Source of the DNA: Polynucleobacter sphagniphilus
GTDB taxonomy: Bacteria > Pseudomonadota > Gammaproteobacteria > Burkholderiales > Burkholderiaceae
Direction of reading: 5' to 3'
Assembly (NCBI RefSeq): GCF_001953355.1
Contig: NZ_MPIY01000007.1
Span: 67,641 to 131,640, forward strand
DNA length: 64,000 nucleotides
Numbering within the stretch: the stretch's first letter is position 1; every line of letters starts with the position of its first letter. Position numbers and translations under genes: made by a program. This document shows, in pieces, positions 1-8,614 of the stretch. The notes under the pieces are model-generated. The model was not told the origin of the DNA, made no database searches, and worked only from the letters and a program-made list of their open reading frames with translations.

Positions 1-1051
1 ATCCAACCGCAGAAACCACAATACCAAATAATGTTGCCTTAATTAAGCCAGAGCCAATATCTTCTAAATCGACCGCATTGAGCATGCCGTTGTAAAAGTT
101 TGAAAAGGGAATGCCGTAGGCAAGCATCGTTACCATCGAAGCGCCAATACTCACTATGTCGGCATACAGTGTCAATATTGGCGCAACCAGTACACCAGCC
201 AAAACGCGTGGTACGACTAAAAAACGCATGGGGCTTAAACCGCCAGTAATCAAGGCATCTACTTCACTATTGACCGTCATCGTGCCGATTTCAGCAGCAA
301 AGGCTGCAGATGAGCGGCCGGCCAATAGGATTGCCGTGATTAAGGGCCCCATTTCACGTACGATCCCAAGCGCAGCTAATGGCCCCACAAAGGAAACAGC
401 ACCAAATTGCTTCATACCAATGGCAGCCTGAAAAGACAAAATCACACCAATTAAAAAGGCAACCAATCCAACGATAGGCAAGGCATTAATACCGGCTTCT
501 ACAGCGGCATTGACAAAATCACTCCATCGCACTTGCCTGATATTGCGGATTGACCAAAATAAGTCTGATGCAAGGTGGCCGGTAAAAATAATCAGTCCCG
601 CGCCATCTTTTAAAAAGTTATCTGTAGCCATACCAGTACTGACAACAAAGCTACGCTTGGGCTTGATTACTGGCACTGGGAATAAATTAGCGATTGGCTC
701 AAATTCACGCAAAAGCGGTTGATAGCGGGTATCTAAGCCATCGATCGCGAAATGAGCGCCGGCTTTGAGTTGAGCTTGTTCAAGGTCAATTAAAAAAGCA
801 AAGCCCGAGCCATCCAAAGAAGTGACTTGGCTAGCATCTAATGTCAGCGAATGATTCTGACTACTCACCCCGGCAGCAAGCCAAGCATCTTGCTCTTGCC
901 GTATCTGCGTCCAAACACCCTCCAAAGTGTAGACATTGACATGACCGCTCATTACTACTTTTGCGGTCATGTTGTTGACTTGCGTCCAGCTTGCTACAGG
1001 CGCCAGATTAATTGGCCTGGTAACGGATGGGGAGGCGTCAGAAATGCTCAT
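1..1051 (-). CDS. STAS domain-MlaE family ABC permease fusion (3' end beyond window)
   Basis: Reading the minus strand from the ATG at 1051 gives 350 open codons running off the window edge. Residues 25-125 look like a STAS domain (core LDASQVTSLDGSGFAFL near 71-87). From about residue 180 the sequence is an MlaE/YrbE-type permease with hydrophobic segments and the family signature REMGPLITAILLAGR near 232-246, followed by AAEIGTM and a conserved E-V-D-A-L. MlaE-type permeases work with an MlaF-like ATPase in phospholipid transport between the membranes; those partner genes would lie beyond position 1. No strong ribosome site precedes the ATG, so the start is probable rather than certain. Confidence 0.85.
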   Translation of the reverse strand, partial: MSISDASPSVTRPINLAPVASWTQVNNMTAKVVMSGHVNVYTLEGVWTQIRQEQDAWLAAGVSSQNHSLTLDASQVTSLDGSGFAFLIDLEQAQLKAGAHFAIDGLDTRYQPLLREFEPIANLFPVPVIKPKRSFVVSTGMATDNFLKDGAGLIIFTGHLASDLFWSIRNIRQVRWSDFVNAAVEAGINALPIVGLVAFLIGVILSFQAAIGMKQFGAVSFVGPLAALGIVREMGPLITAILLAGRSSAAFAAEIGTMTVNSEVDALITGGLSPMRFLVVPRVLAGVLVAPILTLYADIVSIGASMVTMLAYGIPFSNFYNGMLNAVDLEDIGSGLIKATLFGIVVSAVG

Positions 1052-1091
1052 ATGCAAACTATACGGGATCCACAAGAACAGAATGTGAAAC

Positions 1092-1129
1092 CCAAAAAAG
1101 GGAAAGGGCCTAGTCTTTCAACTAGGCCC
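1092..1129 (-). terminator. Rho-independent terminator after tRNA-Arg
   Basis: A 9-bp perfect stem (GGGCCTAGT/ACTAGGCCC, 1106-1114 with 1121-1129) with a 6-nt loop is followed on the minus strand by a U-rich tract (1091-1105 complement). It lies just downstream of tRNA-Arg and upstream of the permease start. Confidence 0.8.
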
Positions 1130-1139
1130 TCAAAAGGTT

Positions 1140-1216
1140 TGGTGCGGCTGGCAGGAATTGAACCCACGACCCCTTGGTTCGTAGCCAAGTACTCTATCCA
1201 GCTGAGCTACAGCCGC
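1140..1216 (-). tRNA. tRNA-Arg(ACG)
   Basis: A 77-nt cloverleaf on the minus strand with acceptor stem GCGGCTG/CAGCCGC, discriminator A and encoded CCA. The anticodon stem CTTGG/CCAAG encloses loop CTACGAA, giving anticodon ACG. The T arm carries GGTTCAATTCC. Confidence 0.95.
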
Positions 1217-1234
1217 AACAGCCATAATTATGCC

Positions 1235-1735
1235 ATGGAAGAGAAAAACTACATCACACCTGCTGGACATGAGCGGATTAAAAGCGAGCTCCTACAGCTG
1301 CTAAACCTTGATAGACCGGAGGTTGTAAGGGTAGTTCACTGGGCCGCATCCAATGGCGATCGCTCAGAAAATGGGGACTATATTTACGGAAAAAAGCGTT
1401 TAAGAGAGATCGATCGTCGCATACGCTTCCTCAATAAACGGCTTGAATGTGCAGTTGTTGTCGATAATTTAGCCCGAAAAACAGGTGAAGCTGACGCTGA
1501 GCAGATCTTTTTTGGGGCTACAGTGACTTACAGCAACCTAGAAGGGGTGAATGCGGGCCAAGAGACCACCATCACCATTGTGGGCGTGGATGAGGTTGAT
1601 TTAGAGAAAGGTCACGTGAGTTGGGTCTCGCCCATTGCTAAAGCCTTAATAAAGGCCCGTTTGGGTGATTGTGTACGCATCCAGACGCCTACCGGGCCAA
1701 CTGAAATTGAAATCCTAGAAGTTCAATACTACTGA
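1235..1735 (+). CDS. greB: Transcription elongation factor GreB
   Basis: A 166-residue protein starting at the ATG at 1235. The reading frame is open further upstream, but that part crosses tRNA-Arg and is not coding. The N-terminal half is the GreA/GreB coiled-coil hairpin with the acidic tip signature SENGDYIYGKKRLREIDRR, which enters the RNA polymerase secondary channel and promotes cleavage of backtracked RNA. The C-terminal half is the FKBP-like GreA/B domain (GDCVRIQTPTGPTEIEILEV). The basic KKRLREIDRRIRFLNKRL stretch and length favour GreB over GreA. It lies opposite to and just past the 3' end of spoT. Confidence 0.93.
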   Translation: MEEKNYITPAGHERIKSELLQLLNLDRPEVVRVVHWAASNGDRSENGDYIYGKKRLREIDRRIRFLNKRLECAVVVDNLARKTGEADAEQIFFGATVTYSNLEGVNAGQETTITIVGVDEVDLEKGHVSWVSPIAKALIKARLGDCVRIQTPTGPTEIEILEVQYY

Positions 1736-1742
1736 GAGTCCG

Positions 1743-4140
1743 TTAAAGCGATCGCGTCCTAGTCACCCTCATTACATCGGGGTTAGCACGCAAGCTACGC
1801 ATTACCTTAGATAAGTGGAGACGATCGGCCACCTGAATTGTAAAGCGAATGGTGACAGAGTCTTCCTTATAGCGATCATCCATCGAAACATTCAAGATAT
1901 TGGAATCTGCTCCTGTAACACTGCTAGCAACACGCGCCAGCACGCCCTTGCCTTGGCGTGTATCGATGGCTAAATCCACCTCAAACTCTCGATTGACCTC
2001 TTTGGCCCACTCAACCTCAACCCATTTATCGCCATCTTTTGAAAGCATTCTCAGGGCCACGGGACAGTCATTCGTATGCACCTGAAGACCTTCACCCTTG
2101 CCCAGATAGCCAATGATGTTATCGCCCGGTATGGGGTGACAGCAAGTTTGAAAACTAATCGACCCGCCCTCGCGCCCATCAACCAAAATGGCTTGACGCT
2201 GTAAGGAATGACTATTTTCTTGTGAAGGAGAGACCCAGTCAGCAGCGCCTAAGCGCATCTGTTCGGACCCGCCCTCCTCGTCTAACAAGATTTTTAAACG
2301 AATCGCTAGTTCTTGAGCGGAGCGACGACCCAGGGCAATATTGACGCATGCCTCTTCACGGGTTTTATCACCAGTCCAATGCAGCAGCTTCTCCCAAATC
2401 ATAGGGGTCATCAGGCCGGCATCTACTCCTTGCTGACGCAAAGCGCTAGCCAAGAGCCGCTCACCTAGCTGTAAGGACTCTGCATAGTGCTTTGTTTTTA
2501 AGGAATGACGAATCGATGCACGGGCTTTACCGGTTCGTACAAAGGCTAGCCAACCTGGATTTGGTTGCGAATTTACTGAAGTAACCACCTCAATGATGTC
2601 GCCATTTTTTTAACTCGCTACGCAATGGCAACTGCAAGCCATTGATCTTCACCGCAACACAGGTGTTACCGAGGTCACTATGAATAGAGTAAGCAAAATC
2701 AAGTGCAGTTGCACCTCTTGGAAGTGCACGAATTTGCCCTTTAGGAGTAAAAACGTAAACAGCATCTGGAAACAGATCAATCTTGACGTGCTCTAAGAAT
2801 TCTTGAGAATCACCACTGCTATCCTGAATATCAATTAATGATTGCAGCCACTGATGGGCACGGCTTTGCACCTCACTCATATCTGGGGTCCCGTCCTTAT
2901 AAGCCCAATGAGCCGCTACTCCAGCCTCAGCAACCGCATGCATATCACTCGTACGAATCTGGAACTCAACCGGCACGCCTGAAGGACCGAGTAGCGTCGT
3001 GTGCAGGGATTGATAACCATTGAGCTTAGGAATAGCAATGTAATCTTTAAACTTTCCTGGCATCGGCTTGAATAAGGAGTGCAAGATCCCCAATGCGCGA
3101 TAGCAATCATCAATCGAATGGACCGTGACCCGGAAAGCATAAACATCGAGCACCTGAGAAAAACTCAAGTGCTTGGAGCGCATCTTTGTATAAATACTAA
3201 AAAGGGTCTTTTCACGGCCTTGCAGATCAACCTCTAGATTGCTTTTTGCAAAAGCCATGCGAGTCGACTGCAAAATCTTCTCAACCATTTCTTTCCGGTT
3301 GCCACGTGCACGCTTCACCGCAGTCTCAATGACCCTAAATCGCATTGGCATGGAGTAGCGGAAACTGAGGTCTTGAAGATCTCGATAAATAATATTCAGG
3401 CCCAAGCGATGGGCAATGGGCGCATAAATTTCAATGGTCTCAGCAGCGACTCGACGACGCTTTTCCATTGGCACCGCATCCAAGGTCCGCATATTGTGCG
3501 TGCGATCTGCTAGCTTCACCAAAATAACGCGCACATCCCGCGCCATCGCCATAAACATTTTACGAAAGCTCTCGGCCTGCGCTTCTGCATGGCTTTGAAA
3601 CTCGAGCTTATCAAGCTTAGTGAGGCCCTCAACAAGTTCAGCTACCTTAGGGCCAAATTTACTAACTAAATCTGCTTTAGTGCAGCCGGTGTCTTCAATC
3701 ACATCATGCAATAAAGCGGCCATGATGGATGGTGCATCGAGGCGCCAGGTTGCGCACAACTCAGCAACTGCAACAGGATGAGTAATGTAGGGCTCGCCAC
3801 TATGGCGATACTGACCTAAGTGCGCCTCATCAGAGAATTGAAAGGCCTTCTTAATTTGGGCAATTTCTTCTGGCTTGAGATAACTCAGCTTAGAAATTAA
3901 TGCCTCAATGGATACGACCTGATGCTTTAAGGGAAGACTGGGTGCTGAGGTTGGGCCAAATAAATGACGGCTCGATTGCGCCAATAGGGTCGCAATGATG
4001 GATTGCTTCGTCGATGCATCAGATGCCGACTCATGAAGCAAATCATTTTGTGAAGCTGGTTTTTTAATACTAGAGGCCGCTTTAGACGAGACCTCTCCTG
4101 AAGCATCCGACGAACTTGAAGCGCTTAAGGGGAGCTCCAC
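1743..4140 (-). CDS. spoT: Bifunctional (p)ppGpp synthetase/hydrolase SpoT, interrupted by a one-base frameshift
   Basis: Two adjacent minus-strand frames (2590-4140 and 1743-2588) together make one Rel/SpoT protein of about 798 residues. The first part has the HD hydrolase (HDVIEDT, then DRTHNMRTL), the synthetase domain (GREKTLFSIYTKM, then KFKDYIAIPKLNGYQSLHT, the bifunctional RxKD-type rather than the EDDD-like RelA type) and most of the TGS domain. The second part has the conserved-cysteine region (FQTCCHPIPGD) and the C-terminal ACT domain. Between them the coding strand has seven A residues (2605-2611) where six would keep the frame. Synthetase and hydrolase domains lie wholly in the first fragment, so a truncated product could keep catalysis but lose regulation. 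rpoZ lies 15 bp upstream in the usual rpoZ-spoT order. Confidence 0.9.
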
Positions 4141-4155
4141 ACCGGAACTCCTAAA

Positions 4156-4359
4156 TTAAAGAGGTACCTTGGTCAACATATCACGGTCGGTTACGCCAGC
4201 TGCAACTTCGCGCAAAGCAACTACCGTTGCTTTATCTCTGGACTCAACACGTGGGGAGTGACCTTGAACCAATTGACGTGCGCGATAAGTCGCAGCCAAC
4301 ACTAGTTCAAAACGATTTGGGATGGTTTTAAGGCAATCTTCTACAGTAATACGGGCCAT
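4156..4359 (-). CDS. rpoZ: DNA-directed RNA polymerase omega subunit
   Basis: A 67-residue protein beginning [20 protein letters not shown], the standard omega N-terminus, followed by the conserved stretch TYRARQL and a region rich in basic and acidic residues ([16 protein letters not shown]). Omega binds the beta-prime subunit, aids RNA polymerase assembly and contributes to a ppGpp site. It sits between gmk and spoT on the same strand, the usual arrangement in proteobacteria, so it is probably cotranscribed with both. Confidence 0.95.
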   Translation of the reverse strand: MARITVEDCLKTIPNRFELVLAATYRARQLVQGHSPRVESRDKATVVALREVAAGVTDRDMLTKVPL

Positions 4360-4403
4360 GCTGAACTCACTTCATTTAGGTTTAATACCTATAGGATAAC
4401 TGA

Positions 4404-5042
4404 TTAGACCCCAAGACGCCTTAAAAGCGCTGGATTGCGCGCCATGATGGGGCCTGAACGCAGGCGACTTGCTGCTACAACATGCCTTAGGTCGGCAAGA
4501 GCTTGGTCAAAATCATCATTGATCACAATAAAATCAGCTTCATGGGCATGAGCCAATTCGTCGTGGGCTGCGGCTAAACGGCGCACGATTGTCTCTTCAC
4601 TATCCTGACCACGCTTACGCAAACGCTCTTCAAGCGCTTCAATTGAAGGTGGAAAGATAAAGATCCACTGCACTTCAGGAATGAGCTTACGAATCTGCTG
4701 CGCACCCTGCCAATCGATCTCAAGCATGACATCGCACCCAACCTTCATTTGCGCCTCTATCCAAGCACGCGAAGTTCCATAAAAATGACCATGCACTTGC
4801 GCCCATTCCAGAAAAAACCCCTGATCACGTTCAGCAATAAACTCCTCAGGACTGGTAAAGCGATAATCTTTACCATCAACTTCACCGGGTCTGGGCGCAC
4901 GGGTGGTGGTTGATAAAGAAAGGCGCAAACCCTTATCACCTTGTAATAGAGCGTTAACCAAGGATGACTTACCAGCACCAGATGGCGCCACAATCATGAA
5001 CATGCTGCCTTGATATGGAGAGGAGAGAGTCGGTGTATTCAT
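4404..5042 (-). CDS. gmk: Guanylate kinase
   Basis: A 212-residue P-loop kinase that converts GMP to GDP with ATP. The Walker A motif APSGAGKSSL is near residues 19-28. The GMP-binding region STTTRAPRPGEVDGKDY follows, then the E-W-A-x-V-H-G-x-x-Y-G-T substrate loop and the lid region RLRKRGQDSEETIVRRL. Length matches the family. It lies between yicC and rpoZ on the same strand, linking GMP phosphorylation with the neighbouring (p)ppGpp enzyme. Confidence 0.95.
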   Translation of the reverse strand: MNTPTLSSPYQGSMFMIVAPSGAGKSSLVNALLQGDKGLRLSLSTTTRAPRPGEVDGKDYRFTSPEEFIAERDQGFFLEWAQVHGHFYGTSRAWIEAQMKVGCDVMLEIDWQGAQQIRKLIPEVQWIFIFPPSIEALEERLRKRGQDSEETIVRRLAAAHDELAHAHEADFIVINDDFDQALADLRHVVAASRLRSGPIMARNPALLRRLGV

Positions 5043-5056
5043 CTAGATGTGACTGA

Positions 5057-5986
5057 TTACTCTAAATTTTGCACTTGTTCACGCAGTTGCTCAATGAGCA
5101 ACTTCAATTCCAAAGCGGCCTGAGTGCATTCTTCGGAAACCGATTTAGAGCCCAAGGTGTTCGCTTCACGACCGAGCTCTTGCATCAAGAAATCCAGGCG
5201 CTTACCGACAGGGCCATTTCCAGCCAGGGCCTTATCGACTGCTTGCAGATGTGTTTTGAGACGTGCAAATTCTTCGGCAATATCGATGCGCACTGCGTAG
5301 AGCACTACCTCTTGACGAATACGCTCCATCAGCTCGGCACCACCCCTTGACTGCTCTTGACTGGCCAACGCTTCAGAAAGGCGCTCTGTCAGCTTTTCTT
5401 GATATTGGGATACATAACCTGGAACCTTGGGTTCGATTACGCCCACGATGTCGCGCATTTTGCTTGTAATGGCCGTCAACACGCCTACTAAGGCCTTACC
5501 TTCGGCTTGGCGACTATCCATTAAGGCCGCCAAAGCTGCCCGCCCTGCCTCCACTGTCGCTGTAATCCAACCCTCTTCTTCACCGCGTGGTTCAGAAACA
5601 ATGCCGGGCCAGCGCAAAATATCTGCAATTCGCAAAGGATCGGCCTTAGGAAAGGCTGCTTGGGCTTTTTCTTGAAGCGTATACAAAGCATCCAGGCGAT
5701 CTGCATTAAGAGCGCCAAGCGCATGGGGATTGGCTTTGGCAGCGCCAGCAGCGTTGGCATTGACACGCCAGGCTGCCCGAAACTCCACTTTTCCGCGCGA
5801 GAGACTTTGGCTCGCCATCTCGCGCAAGGCTGGCTCAGCACCGCGGCACTCATCTGGCAAGCGAAAGCCCAAGTCCAAAAAGCGGCTATTGACCGCCCGA
5901 CACTCCACCTGCAGATCTGCAACCACCCCGCCTCCTAGGGAGACTTGGCGAGAAGCGCTGCCATAACCAGTCATGCTCGATATCAT
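5057..5986 (-). CDS. yicC: YicC/YloC family endoribonuclease
   Basis: A 309-residue protein with the family N-terminus (SSMTGYGSASRQ), the central R-A-V-N-S-R-F-L-D-L motif and the conserved C-terminal domain (RLDFLMQELGREANTLGSKS). YicC proteins are hexameric endoribonucleases described in sRNA turnover. An internal ATG at 5974 is closer to the typical MTGY start than the chosen ATG at 5986; both lie in the same frame. It is the first gene of the gmk-rpoZ-spoT run and diverges from rph. Confidence 0.9.
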   Translation of the reverse strand: MISSMTGYGSASRQVSLGGGVVADLQVECRAVNSRFLDLGFRLPDECRGAEPALREMASQSLSRGKVEFRAAWRVNANAAGAAKANPHALGALNADRLDALYTLQEKAQAAFPKADPLRIADILRWPGIVSEPRGEEEGWITATVEAGRAALAALMDSRQAEGKALVGVLTAITSKMRDIVGVIEPKVPGYVSQYQEKLTERLSEALASQEQSRGGAELMERIRQEVVLYAVRIDIAEEFARLKTHLQAVDKALAGNGPVGKRLDFLMQELGREANTLGSKSVSEECTQAALELKLLIEQLREQVQNLE

Positions 5987-6029
5987 ATGGATATTGTAGA
6001 TTGATACTCAACCCTTAGGAATAAACCCA

Positions 6030-6776
6030 ATGAGCACCCCCTCCGTAAATCGCCCTAGCGGCCGCAGCCCGAATCAATTACGCCCCGTCAGCATTACCCG
6101 CTCCTTTACCAAGCATGCAGAAGGCTCAGTGCTAATCTCTTTCGGGGATACCAAGGTGCTCTGCACAGCTAGTGTTTTAGAAAAAGTACCGCCCCATAAA
6201 AAAGGCTCTGGTGAGGGCTGGGTAACCGCCGAATATGGCATGCTGCCCCGCTCTACCCATACCCGCAGCGATCGTGAAGCAGCGCGTGGCAAACAAACAG
6301 GACGTACCCAAGAAATTCAACGCTTAATTGGGCGTGCGTTGCGCAGTGTCTTTAACTTAGCCGCATTAGGTGAGCGCACGATTCATTTAGATTGCGATGT
6401 ATTGCAAGCAGATGGTGGAACGCGTACGGCTGCTATTACTGGTGCCTATATTGCAGCGCGCGATGCAGTGAACGGCCTACTAAAAAGTGGCGCCTTAAAC
6501 AAAGATCCCATCATAGATAGTGTGGCAGCGATTTCAGTGGGCATCTATGAAGGAGTTCCAGTACTTGACTTGGATTACCCCGAAGACTCTTCATGCGATA
6601 CGGACATGAATGTGGTGATGACTGGGAAAGGCGGCATGATCGAACTACAAGGCACCGCCGAAGGTGCGGCTTTCTCGCGCGAGGAGCTGAACTCCTTATT
6701 GAACTTAGCCGAACAAGGTATTCAAGAGCTCACCGCCCTCCAAATAGATGCACTCAAGCTCAGTACGCTGCACTGA
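6030..6776 (+). CDS. rph: Ribonuclease PH
   Basis: A 248-residue phosphorolytic 3'-to-5' exoribonuclease that trims tRNA 3' ends. Family signatures are [20 protein letters not shown] at the N-terminus, [19 protein letters not shown], and the phosphate-binding region [15 protein letters not shown], followed by D-x-D-Y-x-E-D-S. Length is typical. It starts 43 bp from the divergent yicC and leads an rph-rdgB-hemW cluster seen in many proteobacteria. The start is slightly extended relative to many homologues ([19 protein letters not shown]). Confidence 0.95.
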   Translation: MSTPSVNRPSGRSPNQLRPVSITRSFTKHAEGSVLISFGDTKVLCTASVLEKVPPHKKGSGEGWVTAEYGMLPRSTHTRSDREAARGKQTGRTQEIQRLIGRALRSVFNLAALGERTIHLDCDVLQADGGTRTAAITGAYIAARDAVNGLLKSGALNKDPIIDSVAAISVGIYEGVPVLDLDYPEDSSCDTDMNVVMTGKGGMIELQGTAEGAAFSREELNSLLNLAEQGIQELTALQIDALKLSTLH

Positions 6777-6800
6777 TCAATCAATCCATCATTTAAGCAG

Positions 6801-7403
6801 ATGCAAAAACTAGTTCTTGCCTCCAATAATGTCGGTAAGGTCCGAGAATTTAAGGCCTTACTGGCACCTTTACATTTTGAGGTCATCTCTCAAGGTGAGC
6901 TTGGTATTCCAGCGGCTGAAGAGCCGCACCATACCTTTATTGAAAATGCCCTTGCTAAAGCAAGACATGCTAGCGAGGCCACTGGCTTACCAGCTTTAGC
7001 GGATGACTCAGGGATTTGTGTTGATGCCTTGGCGGGTGCGCCTGGAGTGTACTCAGCTCGCTATGCTGGTGAACATAGTAATGATGCGGCCAATAATCAA
7101 AAACTAATTTTAGAGCTTGGTGAAAATCCAAATCGTTCGGCACATTACGTGTGTGCCTTGGCATTTGTCAAAAGCCCAAATGATCCAGAGCCTATCATTG
7201 TGCAAACACGCTGGTATGGGCAAATACTGAAAGAAGCCCAGGGTAGCAATGGTTTTGGTTATGACCCCTACTTTTACTTACCCGAATTAAATCAAACAGC
7301 AGCTCAATTAGACTCCTCCCATAAAAATCAAGTGAGTCACCGAGGTCAAGCCTTGCGCGAGCTGATTGCACAACTTCAAAGCCAAGCAAATCAAAGTGTC
7401 TAA
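6801..7403 (+). CDS. rdgB: XTP/dITP diphosphatase (non-canonical purine NTP pyrophosphatase)
   Basis: A 200-residue Ham1/RdgB family enzyme that hydrolyses XTP, dITP and ITP to monophosphates and so keeps deaminated purines out of DNA. Visible motifs are LASNNVGKVREF (substrate and phosphate binding), ADDSGICVDAL (metal/catalytic Asp), the G-F-G-Y-D-P-Y-F segment and the terminal S-H-R-G-Q-A-L. It lies 24 bp after rph and its end overlaps the probable hemW start, so translational coupling is likely. Confidence 0.95.
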   Translation: MQKLVLASNNVGKVREFKALLAPLHFEVISQGELGIPAAEEPHHTFIENALAKARHASEATGLPALADDSGICVDALAGAPGVYSARYAGEHSNDAANNQKLILELGENPNRSAHYVCALAFVKSPNDPEPIIVQTRWYGQILKEAQGSNGFGYDPYFYLPELNQTAAQLDSSHKNQVSHRGQALRELIAQLQSQANQSV

Positions 7404-8610
7404 TCCAATTACCGCACTTGCCAGTAAGCCGCAGTTAACCGCCTTGCCTCCGCTGTCTTTGTATATCCATTTTCCCTGGTGCGAAAAGAAATGCCCCTAT
7501 TGTGACTTCAACTCCCATCAGATTAAACCGAAGTTGCTTGATGGCTCAACTATTGGTACGAATGGTTTTGATGAGCAGCGCTACATTAATGCACTCATCA
7601 CAGATTTAGAAACAGAGCTACCTCGTGTGTGGGGTCGACAAGTCCATAGCATCTTTATTGGAGGTGGTACGCCCAGCCTTCTATCGCCCGAAGGTATGGA
7701 TCAATTGCTTTGCGCAGTGCGGGCGCGCGTGAACCTAGAGCCTGATGCTGAAATCACGATGGAAGCCAATCCGGGATCAGTAGAGGCCGATAAATTTGCC
7801 GCCTTTGCAACATCCGGAATTAATCGTGTTTCCTTAGGCATTCAAAGTTTTGATAATGAAAAACTGAAAATTTTAGGAAGAATTCACAATGGCGAGGAAG
7901 CCAAGCAGGCTGTGGAAATTGCCCTAAAGCATTTCAAATCCGTGAACCTTGATTTGATGTATGGCTTGCCCAATCAAAGCCTTGAAGATGCTAGAACGGA
8001 TGTTCAAACAGCGCTGTCGTTTAAAACACCCCATCTCTCGTTTTACAACCTGACTTTAGAGCCCAATACCTACTTTGCCAGTTTTCCACCAAAGCTCCCC
8101 GATGAGGATACGATCGACGCCATCTTTGAGCAGAACCTCAAACTCCTTAGCGAAGCCGGCTACAAACGGTATGAGGTTTCAGCGTATGCCAAAAAAGATC
8201 AGGAATGTAAACATAACCTGAACTACTGGCGTTTTGGCGATTACATTGGCATTGGTGCCGGGGCCCATGGGAAGATTTCTTTCCCAGACAAAATTACACG
8301 TCAGATTCGAGAACGCCATCCTGACGCGTATATGCAAGCAATCGAGACCAAAGGCAATGCACTCATTGAGTCTAAAGAGATTCCTGCAAGTGATTTGCCT
8401 TTTGAGTTCATGCTCAATACCTTGCGCCTAACCAACGGGGTGGCCACCAACACCTTTTCAGAGCGTACCGGCCTAGCCTTAAGCACTATTTCAAAAAATC
8501 TCGATATGGCCAGCAATAAAGGCTTACTCGATCCCAATCCGGCAAGCTTGAAAGCGAGCGAACTGGGTCTGCGCTACCTCAATAATCTGCAAGAACTTTT
8601 TTTAAACTAG
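7396..8610 (+). CDS. hemW: Radical SAM heme chaperone HemW
   Basis: A radical SAM protein with the cluster motif C-E-K-K-C-P-Y-C (Cys 29, 33 and 36 from the GTG at 7396), followed by the family-specific DFNSH. Later motifs include IFIGGGTPSLL, EANPGSVE, SLGIQSFDNEKL, YGLPNQSLEDARTD and the C-terminal HemN-like winged-helix region. HemW was formerly annotated as an oxygen-independent coproporphyrinogen oxidase but is now known as a heme-binding chaperone. A TTG at 7366 in the same frame is an alternative start; the GTG overlapping the rdgB stop is more likely because it leaves no unaligned N-terminal extension. Confidence 0.9.
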   Translation: MSNPITALASKPQLTALPPLSLYIHFPWCEKKCPYCDFNSHQIKPKLLDGSTIGTNGFDEQRYINALITDLETELPRVWGRQVHSIFIGGGTPSLLSPEGMDQLLCAVRARVNLEPDAEITMEANPGSVEADKFAAFATSGINRVSLGIQSFDNEKLKILGRIHNGEEAKQAVEIALKHFKSVNLDLMYGLPNQSLEDARTDVQTALSFKTPHLSFYNLTLEPNTYFASFPPKLPDEDTIDAIFEQNLKLLSEAGYKRYEVSAYAKKDQECKHNLNYWRFGDYIGIGAGAHGKISFPDKITRQIRERHPDAYMQAIETKGNALIESKEIPASDLPFEFMLNTLRLTNGVATNTFSERTGLALSTISKNLDMASNKGLLDPNPASLKASELGLRYLNNLQELFLN

Positions 8611-8614
8611 CGCT

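Noticed and set aside
156..722. Two plus-strand open frames at 156-431 and 510-722
   Set aside because: They are antisense to the STAS-MlaE permease, which gives a clear family match on the minus strand.
851..1234. The long upstream half of the open frame containing greB
   Set aside because: It crosses tRNA-Arg on the other strand and has no greB-like sequence; the greB start is the ATG at 1235.
1350..1760. GCGATCGC octamers, at 1358 and near 1748
   Set aside because: This HIP1-like octamer is notable in cyanobacteria, but a few copies in a GATC-containing genome are not evidence of a function.
5069..5966. Several plus-strand open frames within yicC
   Set aside because: They are antisense shadows of the recognised yicC gene.
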